Shown piece after piece: positions 18,817 through 26,918 of a DNA stretch of 57,026 bases (the stretch's first letter is position 1; the number at the start of each line of letters is the position of its first letter). Source of the DNA: Thermoplasmatota archaeon. GTDB taxonomy: Archaea > Thermoplasmatota > Penumbrarchaeia > JANQNL01. Made by a program: the position numbers and the translations under genes. Location of the stretch: contig JANQNL010000143.1 in the NCBI GenBank assembly GCA_028279585.1, forward strand, positions 1 through 57,026, given 5' to 3'. The notes under the pieces were generated by a model. The model ran no database searches, was not told the origin of the DNA, and worked only from the letters and a program-made list of their open reading frames with translations.

Positions 18817-19173
18817 TCACAGGAAGTTGTATTCCTGGGGTTTATCGTCATCTGGTCCTCCCTCGTCCCAAGGCCATATCCTTGAGATGGTGGAGGTTCT
18901 TATCACAACATGTCGAAGCGATGCTCGGATCTTGTTGATGTCCACAGAACCATATGCGTCGAGCTGTCCACCGACATCTGCTCCGTCGGACCTGGGGGAG
19001 ATCGTGGGGTCCACCCATCGCAGGTCCTCCTTCCGAAGCTCCTGAACTTCCTTGATGGAGACAGCCTCTTCATCGAACTTCTCAAGTCTTCCTTTGTAAG
19101 CCTGACCGTCCGTGCAGATGACGACCAGTTCCTTGCCTAAAAGGTTACGTAAAGTATCCGACACCAGTGACAT
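18817..19173 (-). CDS. Sm-like (LSm) RNA-binding protein with C-terminal extension
   Basis: 118 aa. The Sm1 motif is visible as LGKELVVICTDGQAYKGRLEKF followed by EEAVSIKEV, and the Sm2 strand as RHVVIRTSTISRI. Between them is an unusual insertion of about 35 aa rich in Asp, Gly and Pro (WVDPTISPRSDGADVGG). The tail WPWDEGGPDDDKP is acidic. Family knowledge: archaeal LSm proteins form hexa- or heptameric rings that bind U-rich RNA. It is the first gene of a two-gene minus-strand unit with the small membrane protein. The insertion between Sm1 and Sm2 is longer than usual. Confidence 0.85.
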   Translation of the reverse strand: MSLVSDTLRNLLGKELVVICTDGQAYKGRLEKFDEEAVSIKEVQELRKEDLRWVDPTISPRSDGADVGGQLDAYGSVDINKIRASLRHVVIRTSTISRIWPWDEGGPDDDKPQEYNFL

Positions 19174-19236
19174 GGGGATCGTCCACTAAATCCTTCGGAC
19201 GGTATTTGAAAGTTTGTGTTTCATTGGAGGGTTCTG

Positions 19237-19456
19237 AAGAAGTTGCCGAGCCACAAACCATCAAGAAAGGTGGATTATGAGCACTCCGGGCAGAAGATGC
19301 CCCACCAGAAACAGTGAAGAAAGGTGGATGATGGGTGATCCGTCTAAGAAGTTGCCGAGCCACAAACGAAGAAGAAAGGTTGTTCCAACCTTTGCCGACC
19401 ATAGCCAGCAGACGGTTGGAACAATTTTTTGGTGTATGTTTGTTGCTCGGCAACTT
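19237..19456. repeat. Cluster of direct and inverted repeats upstream of the gingipain-like gene
   Basis: AAGAAGTTGCCGAGCCACAAAC occurs exactly twice (19237-19258 and 19346-19367). Its core returns inverted as GCTCGGCAACTT at 19445-19456. A shorter unit AAGAAAGGTGGAT occurs at 19263-19275 and 19317-19329, with a partial third copy near 19371. TTGTTCCAACC (19380-19390) and GGTTGGAACAA (19414-19424) form an exact 11-bp inverted repeat followed by TTTTTT. The block fills the gap between divergent Lsm and the surface-protein gene and contains no convincing ORF. Confidence 0.85.
19380..19430 (+). terminator. Stem-loop followed by T6
   Basis: An 11-bp perfect stem with a 23-nt loop is followed directly by six T at 19425-19430. 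It looks like a terminator on the plus strand, although no plus-strand gene ends here. It may end a short transcript from the repeat cluster or act in promoter control. Confidence 0.35.
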
Positions 19457-19461
19457 ACCAT

Positions 19462-19492
19462 AAACTATAAATTAAAATCACCTAGTACTAGG
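19462..19492 (+). promoter_or_regulatory. TATA box and palindromic operator candidate
   Basis: The AT-rich ACTATAAATTAAAAT at about 19463-19478 is a good archaeal TATA box. It is followed immediately by the perfect 12-bp palindrome CCTAGTACTAGG (19481-19492), positioned between the TATA box and the expected start site, where a bound repressor would block initiation. Confidence 0.5.
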
Positions 19493-19589
19493 AAACATTC
19501 AGGCAGTGTACCCCATCTGGGGTTGGCCAGTCACCTGGCCGCGAATTGGAGGAATGCATTTGCAGTCATTTACCCTAAAGGGCTCGCCC

Positions 19590-22500
19590 ATGACATGGCG
19601 CGTATTGTTCGGGATGTTTATCCTAGCCGTAATGGCAAGCCCCACACTATTGTTCGCACCGACCGCTGAGGCTGGTCGGCTTGCGATGGAAGGTATGGAC
19701 TCTGTGTCCTACCGGAACATGGTCGTTGGAGAGAAGACCACATTCGTGGCATACGACCCCAACGGCATCGTCGATGATTACGCCTACATGGCAGCTGTTC
19801 CAGCATCGGTGTTCTACTCGGACTCCAACGACAAGGTCGTAGCACACCCACTACTGTTCTGGGAAGACCCGAACAGTGACATCTCATTGAACAGCAACCA
19901 GGGCATCAACTACTTCATGGACGATGTGAGCACCATCTCCACAGAGGGTCTGGACATGATCGAGACCATCAATCTCGACGAGACCCAGCAGAGCACTGTT
20001 ACAACAAGCTGGCCTGCTGATAAGACACACGCCATCAACTCCGATGACCCTGCAGTCATTGCTGCTGACATCGCTGCATTCAACTGGGAATACTCCGACA
20101 CTGCCGTCGTTGCCGTCATCGAGGATGACATAACTGGGGAGGAGGTCGTCACCTCCGGAACCCTCACCGGCGAGACCCCAGGAGAATCCACCAAGACCGG
20201 AACCTTCGAGGGATCTCAGGACCCTTCACCTGTGAACGCGGTCTACCACGACTTCGACGTTCCAGAGGGTTACAAGTACATCCATGCAAAGATGACCTGG
20301 GGCAATGGCCCTGCAAAAGAGGTCCTCCAGCGTGGTAAGGACCCCGACCTGCAGATCTACGACAACCAGCTCGGTCAGGTCGCAGCCTCCGCTGAATGGA
20401 ACGTCATATCTGGGGCCTCCGAAGAGATCGGTTCATACGTCTACAACGATGGTTCCTGGTCCTTTGCGGTCACCTACATGCCCACCCAGTCTCCTCCACC
20501 ATACGAGCTTGACGAGAAGGGGCACGCTATCTCCTATGGTATGGACGAGCCTCTCTACTACGGATACGATCCCATAGCTGGAGACTACATCTACGAGGAC
20601 CCAAGGCTCGAGACCCGCGGCCCGGTCCAGGATGCTGTCGAGGAAGCCATCGAGGAAGAGGATGACCCTGACAGGCTCCCGTTCATGTCCACTGTGATGT
20701 ATACTATCGATTACACTCTGTATCCTGGTGTTGAGATCCCTCTGCCAGAGGAGACACCGTATGCATGCCGCGATGCAAGCTTCACCTTGAGCTGGTCCGG
20801 TTCCCAGAACCTTGGACTAATCCTTCTTGGTCCATCCGGTGCAGAGATATCAACAGCACTTTCCTCCGCTTCATCCCAGACCATCGAGGTCAACCAGCTT
20901 GGTGAGGGACAGTATTCCATAGCCGTGGTCAACCTCGGCTCCAGCGCATCACCAACTGAGTTCTCCATCGATTACAGCTGGAGACAGATCAGGCCTGACG
21001 AGGAAGGCGACCTCATGAACAACGCAGTGAACGGTGCGGTCCTTGCATCCAAGCTCAACGCACCCCTCCTCTACGCCACAACAAAGGGTGTCCCATCTGC
21101 AACCAAGGACACACTCGACCTGCTCGGTGTCAAGAAGGTCTACCTTGTGGACACCGAAGAGCACGGTGGAAAGGGCGTCCGGACAAAGCTCACTGGCTAC
21201 AGGTCCTTCCTTGAGCCTGGTCTTCGTGTCACCCACATCAAGGACAGCGCAGACCTTTACGAAAGGATAGTCGACACCGTGAGCAGGTTAGAGGGCGACA
21301 ACGCTGACGTTGTGTTCACAACACTAGACCCCCACTCCATCGAGGAAGCAGGCAACGATGCCAAGGCGGACCAGGGAGGAAACCCCATCGGTGAAGAACC
21401 GGGCGGTCTCTATGTCGGTCCAGCAGCGTATGAAGCTGCAGTTCATGGTTGCCCATGCTTCATCGTCGAGGTGCATTCAGAGCTATCATGCTCACAGGCT
21501 TGGAACAACGAGTTCTGGCGCTATGCATATCCATCCAGGCTTCCCCCATCTGTTGGCTGTATGATCCTGACTGGAAGGGCGGTCTATGAGTTCCTTGAGG
21601 AGCATAACATCGCTACTCTTGATAACGACCCAGAGTCCATCATTACAGTTGCCGGTCAGTTCGATATCGGAACCGCTTGGGACAGGGCCTTCGTCGGCGC
21701 AGCATACGCTGGAAGGATCCAGGGAACCCCAGGTGACACAGCATACTGGGTCTCCAGGACGGCGTTCTACAATGACCTCATCTGGGCGAACCCTGCTGTG
21801 AACAAAGAGCTTGATGAGCACGGTGGAAAGAGGATCCAGGGCTCAAGCTCCACCCGTGTTGGTGGTGTCCTAACCATCACAGAGCCCGAGAAGGAAGAGG
21901 TCGTGGACTATCCGATAACGATGACCTGGGCCTCATACCAGCACAGGTTCAACGAGCGCGCAGCAGACTATTGGGGCTGTAAGTACACCACAAGGACGGA
22001 CATCACTCCTTACGAGACTCCCTCTGACGAATCCATAGATCCGAACGGCGTCTGGCCTGACATCCATACATCCGAGATAGTTCCATACTACTCCGAGGAG
22101 TGCGGCTACGGGTCGGTCTATACCACAGCAGTGGACCAGACCTGCGAGAACATGAACAGAGGCTCCGTCCTTTGGCTTGAGGTCATGCACGGTGGGAACC
22201 GCAAAGGCGGTATCGTAGGCTTTTGGGACACCGAGCAGAAGGAAGAGAACCCATGGAGGGGTTACGAAGAGGTCTTCCCAATAGAGGGTTCAAGATATGG
22301 CGGAGATGGAGCCACAGGCGATCCTGATGTCATCTCCATGAGCAGACAGATCGGTATCGACGCTGGTATCCTTGGCGTCACCGGTCCAGGAGGGTTCGTC
22401 GAGACCCACGATGGTATCATCATCGCCATCGTCCAGCAGTGGCAGACCGTCTACGTTGATGGCTTCATGCTCGACGAGCGCTGGGAAAACCTCCACTCCA

Positions 22501-22997
22501 TGGGATTCTCTGGCGGCTCCTGTCTCATCGCAAACAGTTACATGCATACAACCATGGTCAGGCACGGTATGGTCTTCCAGGTCGTGGACCCATGGTTAAC
22601 GTCCTGGTATTCCACCTTCGCCATGGAGTGCTTCATGCGCGACTTCGCCCTGGACCCTGACATGACCGTAGGCAAGGCATACACCAACGCCATCTCTCAC
22701 GTAGGTATCCTTTACCTCATCGATGGCTGGTGGTGGGACATATACGAGAACCTTGTCTTCTACGGCGACCCTGACATGAAGGTCTGGACCCCGCAGTACG
22801 GCTGGAACATGTCTACGCACATGGCAGCGGGAACTTCTGTAGATGGACACAACATCTACGGCGCTAAAGGGCATCCTAATGAGATCCAGGCCAACTTCCT
22901 CATCGTTGGCGTGATAGTCGGTGGTGTGATAGTTGCCGTGGGAGCTGCAGCTGCCGTTGTGCTGTATACCCAGAAGAACAAGTTGCTCGGCAAGTAA
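19590..22997 (+). CDS. Gingipain/caspase-fold (clan CD-like) surface protein with C-terminal TM
   Basis: 1135 aa from ATG 19590; upstream in-frame starts at ATG 19554 and GTG 19506 exist, but the cleanest signal peptide (WRVLFGMFILAVMASPTLLFA...AEA) begins at 19590. The mature part is a long extracellular protein. In its C-terminal third an MHGG (His codon 22188) and a GGSCLIANS (Cys codon 22521) occur in the order and spacing expected for the His-Cys dyad of clan CD peptidases such as C25 gingipains, followed by the LVFYGDPDMKVW block that resembles the end of C25 catalytic domains. A PPC-like domain lies at about 400-480. One TM helix (FLIVGVIVGGVIVAVGAAAAVV) and KNKLLGK end the protein. 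Inference: a cell-surface cysteine peptidase or an inactive relative. The family is assigned by motif, not by search. Confidence 0.8.
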   Translation: MTWRVLFGMFILAVMASPTLLFAPTAEAGRLAMEGMDSVSYRNMVVGEKTTFVAYDPNGIVDDYAYMAAVPASVFYSDSNDKVVAHPLLFWEDPNSDISLNSNQGINYFMDDVSTISTEGLDMIETINLDETQQSTVTTSWPADKTHAINSDDPAVIAADIAAFNWEYSDTAVVAVIEDDITGEEVVTSGTLTGETPGESTKTGTFEGSQDPSPVNAVYHDFDVPEGYKYIHAKMTWGNGPAKEVLQRGKDPDLQIYDNQLGQVAASAEWNVISGASEEIGSYVYNDGSWSFAVTYMPTQSPPPYELDEKGHAISYGMDEPLYYGYDPIAGDYIYEDPRLETRGPVQDAVEEAIEEEDDPDRLPFMSTVMYTIDYTLYPGVEIPLPEETPYACRDASFTLSWSGSQNLGLILLGPSGAEISTALSSASSQTIEVNQLGEGQYSIAVVNLGSSASPTEFSIDYSWRQIRPDEEGDLMNNAVNGAVLASKLNAPLLYATTKGVPSATKDTLDLLGVKKVYLVDTEEHGGKGVRTKLTGYRSFLEPGLRVTHIKDSADLYERIVDTVSRLEGDNADVVFTTLDPHSIEEAGNDAKADQGGNPIGEEPGGLYVGPAAYEAAVHGCPCFIVEVHSELSCSQAWNNEFWRYAYPSRLPPSVGCMILTGRAVYEFLEEHNIATLDNDPESIITVAGQFDIGTAWDRAFVGAAYAGRIQGTPGDTAYWVSRTAFYNDLIWANPAVNKELDEHGGKRIQGSSSTRVGGVLTITEPEKEEVVDYPITMTWASYQHRFNERAADYWGCKYTTRTDITPYETPSDESIDPNGVWPDIHTSEIVPYYSEECGYGSVYTTAVDQTCENMNRGSVLWLEVMHGGNRKGGIVGFWDTEQKEENPWRGYEEVFPIEGSRYGGDGATGDPDVISMSRQIGIDAGILGVTGPGGFVETHDGIIIAIVQQWQTVYVDGFMLDERWENLHSMGFSGGSCLIANSYMHTTMVRHGMVFQVVDPWLTSWYSTFAMECFMRDFALDPDMTVGKAYTNAISHVGILYLIDGWWWDIYENLVFYGDPDMKVWTPQYGWNMSTHMAAGTSVDGHNIYGAKGHPNEIQANFLIVGVIVGGVIVAVGAAAAVVLYTQKNKLLGK

Positions 22998-23107
22998 GAT
23001 GGTCTCTTATTCATCTTCAACAGTGTGAGCTCTCTTATTATAGTCTATGTACATACAAAGACCAACAATCATATAAGAGGAGAGGATATCGGAGCCTCGG
23101 TGTTCCA

Positions 23108-25021
23108 ATGAGACTACTCCTCATTCACTCTGACCAGGTCTCCTATGAGGTGACCAAGGACATCAAGGGATTCGCAGAAGAGATCGACGACTCTATGCGC
23201 TCTGCGGTCATGGACGAGTGTGTCATGGCCTTTTGCAGCGTAGAGCATTATGATGAAGCAGACCCGGAGTGGACCACTACACAGACCACAGAGGAGATAT
23301 CCAAGGTCGCCAAGCAGGTGAACACCAACAACATCATGCTCTACCCCTACGCTCACTTGAGCCACGACCTTACCAAGAAGCCGAAGTTCGCCATCGATCT
23401 GCTGAAGGACGTCGAGTCCAGGCTTCTCGGCGAGGGCTTCGAGGTCAAACGGTCACCGTTCGGGTGGTACAAGGCTTTCAAGGTATCTTGCAAGGGCCAT
23501 CCGCTTTCAGAGCTGTCCCGAGAGATCCGGCCAGAGCTGGACGAGGACGGCAAGGTGAAGGAGGATATCGAGACCTCGGACGCTCTGAAGGCTGAAGAGA
23601 CACAGCGCTCCATGTGGTTCGTCCTGGACCCTGATGGTGGGATGTACGAGATCTCCAACATCAAGGGAAAGATCGACGGTTACGATTTCACTGACGAGCC
23701 AGGGCTTGAGAAGTTCGCGCTCTACGAGATCTCCAAGTCCAGGGCCGCGACCCAGGAACCCCCACACGTGGGATACATGCAGAAGCTTGAGCTCGCAGAC
23801 TATGAGCCAGGTTCGGATCCTGGGAACCTTCGGTTCTATCCGAAGGGTAGGCTCATGAAGTCGCTTCTGGAGACCTATGTCACTCGCGAGGTCGTTCGGT
23901 ATGGTGGTATGGAGATCGAGTCCCCCATAATGTACGATTTCGAGCATCCTTCGCTGAAAAGCTACATGCATAGGTTCCCAGCCAGGCAGTATACCATAGA
24001 CACACCCGACAAGCGTGTGTTCTTGCGGTTTGCAGCTTGCTTCGGGCAATTCCTCATGGCGCATGATGCCACCATATCTTACAAGCAGATGCCTGTGCGA
24101 CTCTACGAGCTGACCAGGTACTCGTTCCGTGTGGAACAGCGCGGCGAGCTTACCGGTCTTCGCAGGCTTCGCGCGTTCACCATGCCTGACTGCCATGCCC
24201 TATGTGCTGGTATGGACCAGGCAAAGGAGGAGATGATGGTCAGGTTCGACCTGTCCAGGAAGCTTCTACGTGAGACCGGGTTCGACGTTCCAGGCGGGCT
24301 CGAGTTCGCCATTCGTGTGACGCGCGAGTTCTTCGAGAACAACAGGGAGTATGTCCAAAACATGGTCAAGGACTACGGACGGCCGGCCCTTGTGGAGATG
24401 TGGAACGAGCAGTTCTTCTACTTCGTTCTGAAGTATGAATGGAACTTCGTGGACGCGCTCGGGAAGGCCTCTGCTCTGAACACCGACCAGATCGATGTTG
24501 AGAACGGTAAGAGGTACGGCATCACTTACATCGATGCAGACGGTGAGAAGCAGCATCCGTATGTGTTGCATCTATCCCCGTCCGGTGCTATCGAGAGGAA
24601 GATCTACGCACTGCTCGAGAAGGCTTACCTGGATGGACAGAAGGGACAAACACCAAGCTTGCCCTACTGGCTTGCACCGACCCAGGTTCGTTTGGTCCCG
24701 GTCAACGACGAGATGGTACCGCTGTGCGAGGAGATGGTTTCGAAGCTTCCAGGTGCTCGTGTTGACATCGACGACACTGACTCGACCATTGGCAAGAAGG
24801 TCAGGAACGCTGCCAAGGAGTGGATCCCCTACATCATCGTCATCGGTGAGAAGGAGAAGGAGTCCGGCGAGCTTGGAGTTCGGGTGCGTGGGCAGAAGGA
24901 GCCACACAACACGAACCTCGAGGAGTTCGGTCGGATGCTAGTGGAGAAGCAGGGTGACATGCCTTGGAGGCCGCTGGCTGTGCCGATGATGGTGAGCAAG
25001 CGGATCATATTCCGAGGGTGA
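23108..25021 (+). CDS. thrS: Threonyl-tRNA synthetase, archaeal type with N-terminal editing domain
   Basis: 637 aa, class II aminoacyl-tRNA synthetase that charges tRNA-Thr. The first 145 residues (MRLLLIHSDQVSYEV, then NNIMLYPYAHLS) are the archaea-specific D-aminoacyl-tRNA-deacylase-like editing domain that removes mischarged Ser. The catalytic core shows the FAACFGQF and MPDCH blocks and VLHLSPSG; candidate zinc ligands are Cys311, His363 and His488. Motif 2 is TRYSFRVEQRGELTGLRRLR. The C-terminal 100 residues form the anticodon-binding domain (QVRLVPVNDEMVPL). A TATA-like CATATAAGAGG lies about 30-40 bp upstream of ATG 23108. A hairpin (GAAGAAAG 25024-25031, CTTTCTTC 25051-25058) follows the stop. 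Confidence 0.97.
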   Translation: MRLLLIHSDQVSYEVTKDIKGFAEEIDDSMRSAVMDECVMAFCSVEHYDEADPEWTTTQTTEEISKVAKQVNTNNIMLYPYAHLSHDLTKKPKFAIDLLKDVESRLLGEGFEVKRSPFGWYKAFKVSCKGHPLSELSREIRPELDEDGKVKEDIETSDALKAEETQRSMWFVLDPDGGMYEISNIKGKIDGYDFTDEPGLEKFALYEISKSRAATQEPPHVGYMQKLELADYEPGSDPGNLRFYPKGRLMKSLLETYVTREVVRYGGMEIESPIMYDFEHPSLKSYMHRFPARQYTIDTPDKRVFLRFAACFGQFLMAHDATISYKQMPVRLYELTRYSFRVEQRGELTGLRRLRAFTMPDCHALCAGMDQAKEEMMVRFDLSRKLLRETGFDVPGGLEFAIRVTREFFENNREYVQNMVKDYGRPALVEMWNEQFFYFVLKYEWNFVDALGKASALNTDQIDVENGKRYGITYIDADGEKQHPYVLHLSPSGAIERKIYALLEKAYLDGQKGQTPSLPYWLAPTQVRLVPVNDEMVPLCEEMVSKLPGARVDIDDTDSTIGKKVRNAAKEWIPYIIVIGEKEKESGELGVRVRGQKEPHNTNLEEFGRMLVEKQGDMPWRPLAVPMMVSKRIIFRG

Positions 25022-25023
25022 TT

Positions 25024-25200
25024 GAAGAAAGGAACCCATCGACAGTAGCGCTTTCTTCGATCCGCGCGGTAGCTATACTCATCAACGAGACCGCGGCTGT
25101 GCTTGGATGTTTAGGTCGGTGAGTTCGTGAGCCTAACATCCAAGCGCGCAGTGAGCTGCATAGCAGCTTGCTGCAGCGTCCTGAAGTTCTGAGAACTACA
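25024..25200 (+). ncRNA. Structured intergenic region, candidate small RNA
   Basis: The 258 bp between thrS and the next ORF have no gene but several hairpins. After a GAAGAAAG/CTTTCTTC stem (25024-25058), a long one pairs GCTTGGATGTTTAGG (25101-25115) with CCTAACATCCAAGC (25132-25145), 14 bp with one bulged T. It is capped by a 16-nt loop with two GTGA. A second, GCAGC-TT-GCTGC, is at 25163-25174, and an ACA triplet lies near 25198-25200. Two hairpins and a terminal ACA recall archaeal H/ACA guide RNAs, but a proper kink-turn and pseudouridylation pocket were not established. Confidence 0.3.
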
Positions 25201-25279
25201 ATCCTGACGATAAGAACTTACAGGAGATATCTCAGGCTTTCTCGCAAGATTCTAATACGGACCAGTACCATCTACCCTC

Positions 25280-25885
25280 GTGTCGAAGGATGTGAGCTTT
25301 TGGCTTTTCCCAATGGATGAGCTGATCGAGATCGTCAAAGAGGACCCCTCTGATGTCCATGACGAAATTAACCAACTGCTTGGGATCAAGATAGATCGGA
25401 ACATGGACCCAGTTATTTATCAACAACATAAGGACAAGATCGACGGGTCGTTCACACATATTTATGGGCGCCACATCCAACCCCACCAGATAGATATCTG
25501 GACCTTCATGTATCTACATGACTATTTGTATGAACTGACTCGAGAATATATCGTCAGATCACATCATCCGGGTGTGATCGACTATTACTATGAGGATAGG
25601 AACGTCTTGAGTTACGCCTGTATCCACATCACTGCAGAATATCAGAAGGTGAGTCCACCCTTCATTCATAATGGAGTGAGCATCATCAACACTGGAACAG
25701 ATATCGGGATCATCCCGATCGAAGAGATCCGATCCAAAACAGTTGAGATGGCCCAAGTAGTTCAACGATCCAGGGACCTTTACCCTGATAGGATCGAAGA
25801 TGAGAAGTCCCATATCTCGGAAGTCCTAGGTATCTTTGAAAAAGCAAGGAAGACAGGCCAGTGGGTGTTCTACCAGCTCTGGTAG
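25280..25885 (+). CDS. Hypothetical protein, AT-richer than neighbours
   Basis: 201 aa, not recognised. There is no signal peptide, TM segment or repeat. The N-terminal third is acidic and helical (MDELIEIVKEDPSDVHDEINQ), the centre is rich in His and Tyr (FTHIYGRHIQPHQIDIW, YYYEDRN), and the C-terminus is again helical and charged. The start is GTG 25280, with a TATA-like TTCTAATACGG about 25 bp upstream, suggesting a leaderless mRNA; ATG 25313 is an alternative. By eye, third positions are less G/C-rich than in thrS or the GTPase, hinting at recent acquisition or low expression. It converges on the next minus-strand gene with one base between them. Confidence 0.7.
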   Translation: MSKDVSFWLFPMDELIEIVKEDPSDVHDEINQLLGIKIDRNMDPVIYQQHKDKIDGSFTHIYGRHIQPHQIDIWTFMYLHDYLYELTREYIVRSHHPGVIDYYYEDRNVLSYACIHITAEYQKVSPPFIHNGVSIINTGTDIGIIPIEEIRSKTVEMAQVVQRSRDLYPDRIEDEKSHISEVLGIFEKARKTGQWVFYQLW

Positions 25886-25886
25886 C

Positions 25887-26192
25887 CTACTTCCCCTTCT
25901 TCACAGCATCATTGATAAGCCCAAGGAACTTCTGCTTCTCAGCCTTTGCAAAATCAGGCCCTTTGAGCGAAGCAGACACCTTCTCGAGGTTGTTCACAAC
26001 AAGCCTCAACCCTTCCGCGGTCGGGAGCCTGAAGTCAACTCCAGCCTCGTCGAACTGCTTCCTGATAATTGGCATGGCATACTCGAGACCACCATGGTTC
26101 TGACAGAAATCGAAGATTATCTCGTCTTCAGCATCAATTAGAGCCTGGGTCAGGGCGTCCTGGGGTGTCTCAACCATACCTTCCTTGACCAT
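25887..26192 (-). CDS. Hypothetical small protein downstream of small GTPase
   Basis: 101 aa from ATG 26192, which has AGGTG about 9 nt upstream and begins 11 bp after the GTPase stop codon; a longer frame to 26225 would overlap the GTPase and lacks a signal. The protein is cytosolic, mostly helical and unrecognised (ALTQALIDAEDEIIFDFCQ, then FRLPTAEGLRLVVNNLEKVSASL), ending in KKGK. Close linkage to the GTPase gene on the same strand implies co-expression and possibly partnership with the GTPase, but no effector motif could be named. Confidence 0.75.
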   Translation of the reverse strand: MVKEGMVETPQDALTQALIDAEDEIIFDFCQNHGGLEYAMPIIRKQFDEAGVDFRLPTAEGLRLVVNNLEKVSASLKGPDFAKAEKQKFLGLINDAVKKGK

Positions 26193-26202
26193 GAGGATAC
26201 AC

Positions 26203-26709
26203 CTACTCGATGAGCGTCTTTCCAAGAGTTAGGAAAGCGGTCTCGACGTTCAGGCCGGTCTTGGCCGAGGAACAATAGAAGGAAGTGTTGTAGAAATCTG
26301 CAAGGGCCTCTGCGTTGGCCGTGTCATAGGACTCGACCAGATCGATCTTGTTGCCCAGGATGATGAGCGGGATGTCCTTGGCTATCTTTCTGACAGCCTC
26401 TATCCAGTATTCCAGACCATCAAAGGTCTCATCCCTGGACACGTCGAAGACCACAATGGCTCCCTTGGAACCCTCGAAGGCTGCATCCTGGATCTTTCTG
26501 AACTCGCGCTGGCCCAGCACGTCCCAGATGATAAGGGTCAACTCGGTATCCTGTTCATCGAACTCGATGGTCTTCTTTGTGACCTTGGTACCGAGGGTAG
26601 AGATATATTTGTCATCGTACCTGTCGATGACGTAACGTCTGATGAGGGAGGTCTTTCCCACTGCTGGGTCTCCCAACAGTGCTATCTTTTTCTTGACGTC
26701 CTTCTTCAT
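26203..26709 (-). CDS. Ras/Rab-superfamily small GTPase
   Basis: 168 aa from ATG 26709 (upstream in-frame codons to 26829 are within the promoter). All G-box motifs are visible: G1 GDPAVGKTS near residues 13-21, G2 Thr in TLGTKV, G3 WDVLGQ, G4 GNKIDL and G5 CSSAKTG. There is no C-terminal Cys for prenylation and no other domain. The WDxxGQ form and compact size are typical of archaeal Ras-like GTPases. Divergently, 210 bp away, is a surface protein whose cytosolic end looks like a roadblock/longin-type domain, a fold known to act on small GTPases of the MglA/Rag type. A TATA-like AAATTATATATTG lies about 40-50 bp upstream on the minus strand. Inference: a membrane signalling switch. Confidence 0.95.
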   Translation of the reverse strand: MKKDVKKKIALLGDPAVGKTSLIRRYVIDRYDDKYISTLGTKVTKKTIEFDEQDTELTLIIWDVLGQREFRKIQDAAFEGSKGAIVVFDVSRDETFDGLEYWIEAVRKIAKDIPLIILGNKIDLVESYDTANAEALADFYNTSFYCSSAKTGLNVETAFLTLGKTLIE

Positions 26710-26918
26710 TTGTATTGTCCCCACCAAGTGAGGTGGTAGCGGCAATATATAATTTTTGTTATTAATTACTTTAAAACAGCAAAATGCATTGTATGGCCAA
26801 TTTATGGACATAAGATAATATATCACCACTGGTTATACCATGAAATCAGCAATAGCGGAGATGCCGTTTTGAGGCTTTCTTACTACGTAAGAAGGTCCGA
26901 TCTTCGTCGGGTGAGATC
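26710..26918. promoter_or_regulatory. Divergent promoter region, small GTPase and roadblock-tailed surface protein
   Basis: These 209 bp serve both genes. On the minus strand AATTATATATTG (about 26740-26752) is the GTPase TATA box. On the plus strand ATAATATATCA (about 26815-26825) precedes GGGTGAGATC, the ribosome binding site of ATG 26919. Sharing one short intergenic region suggests coordinated control. Confidence 0.5.

Noticed and set aside
19237-19367. The two 22-bp repeats as a CRISPR remnant
   Set aside because: Only two copies, an 87-bp spacer containing further repeats, no third unit and no cas genes in the window.
19145-19453. 102-aa minus-strand ORF in the repeat cluster
   Set aside because: It spans direct and inverted repeats and the Lsm start, and its composition follows the repeats rather than protein-like sequence.
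25887-26225. Longer start at 26225 for the 101-aa gene
   Set aside because: It would overlap the GTPase C-terminus, and the added residues (RRSSSRCIL) have no ribosome binding site, whereas ATG 26192 does.
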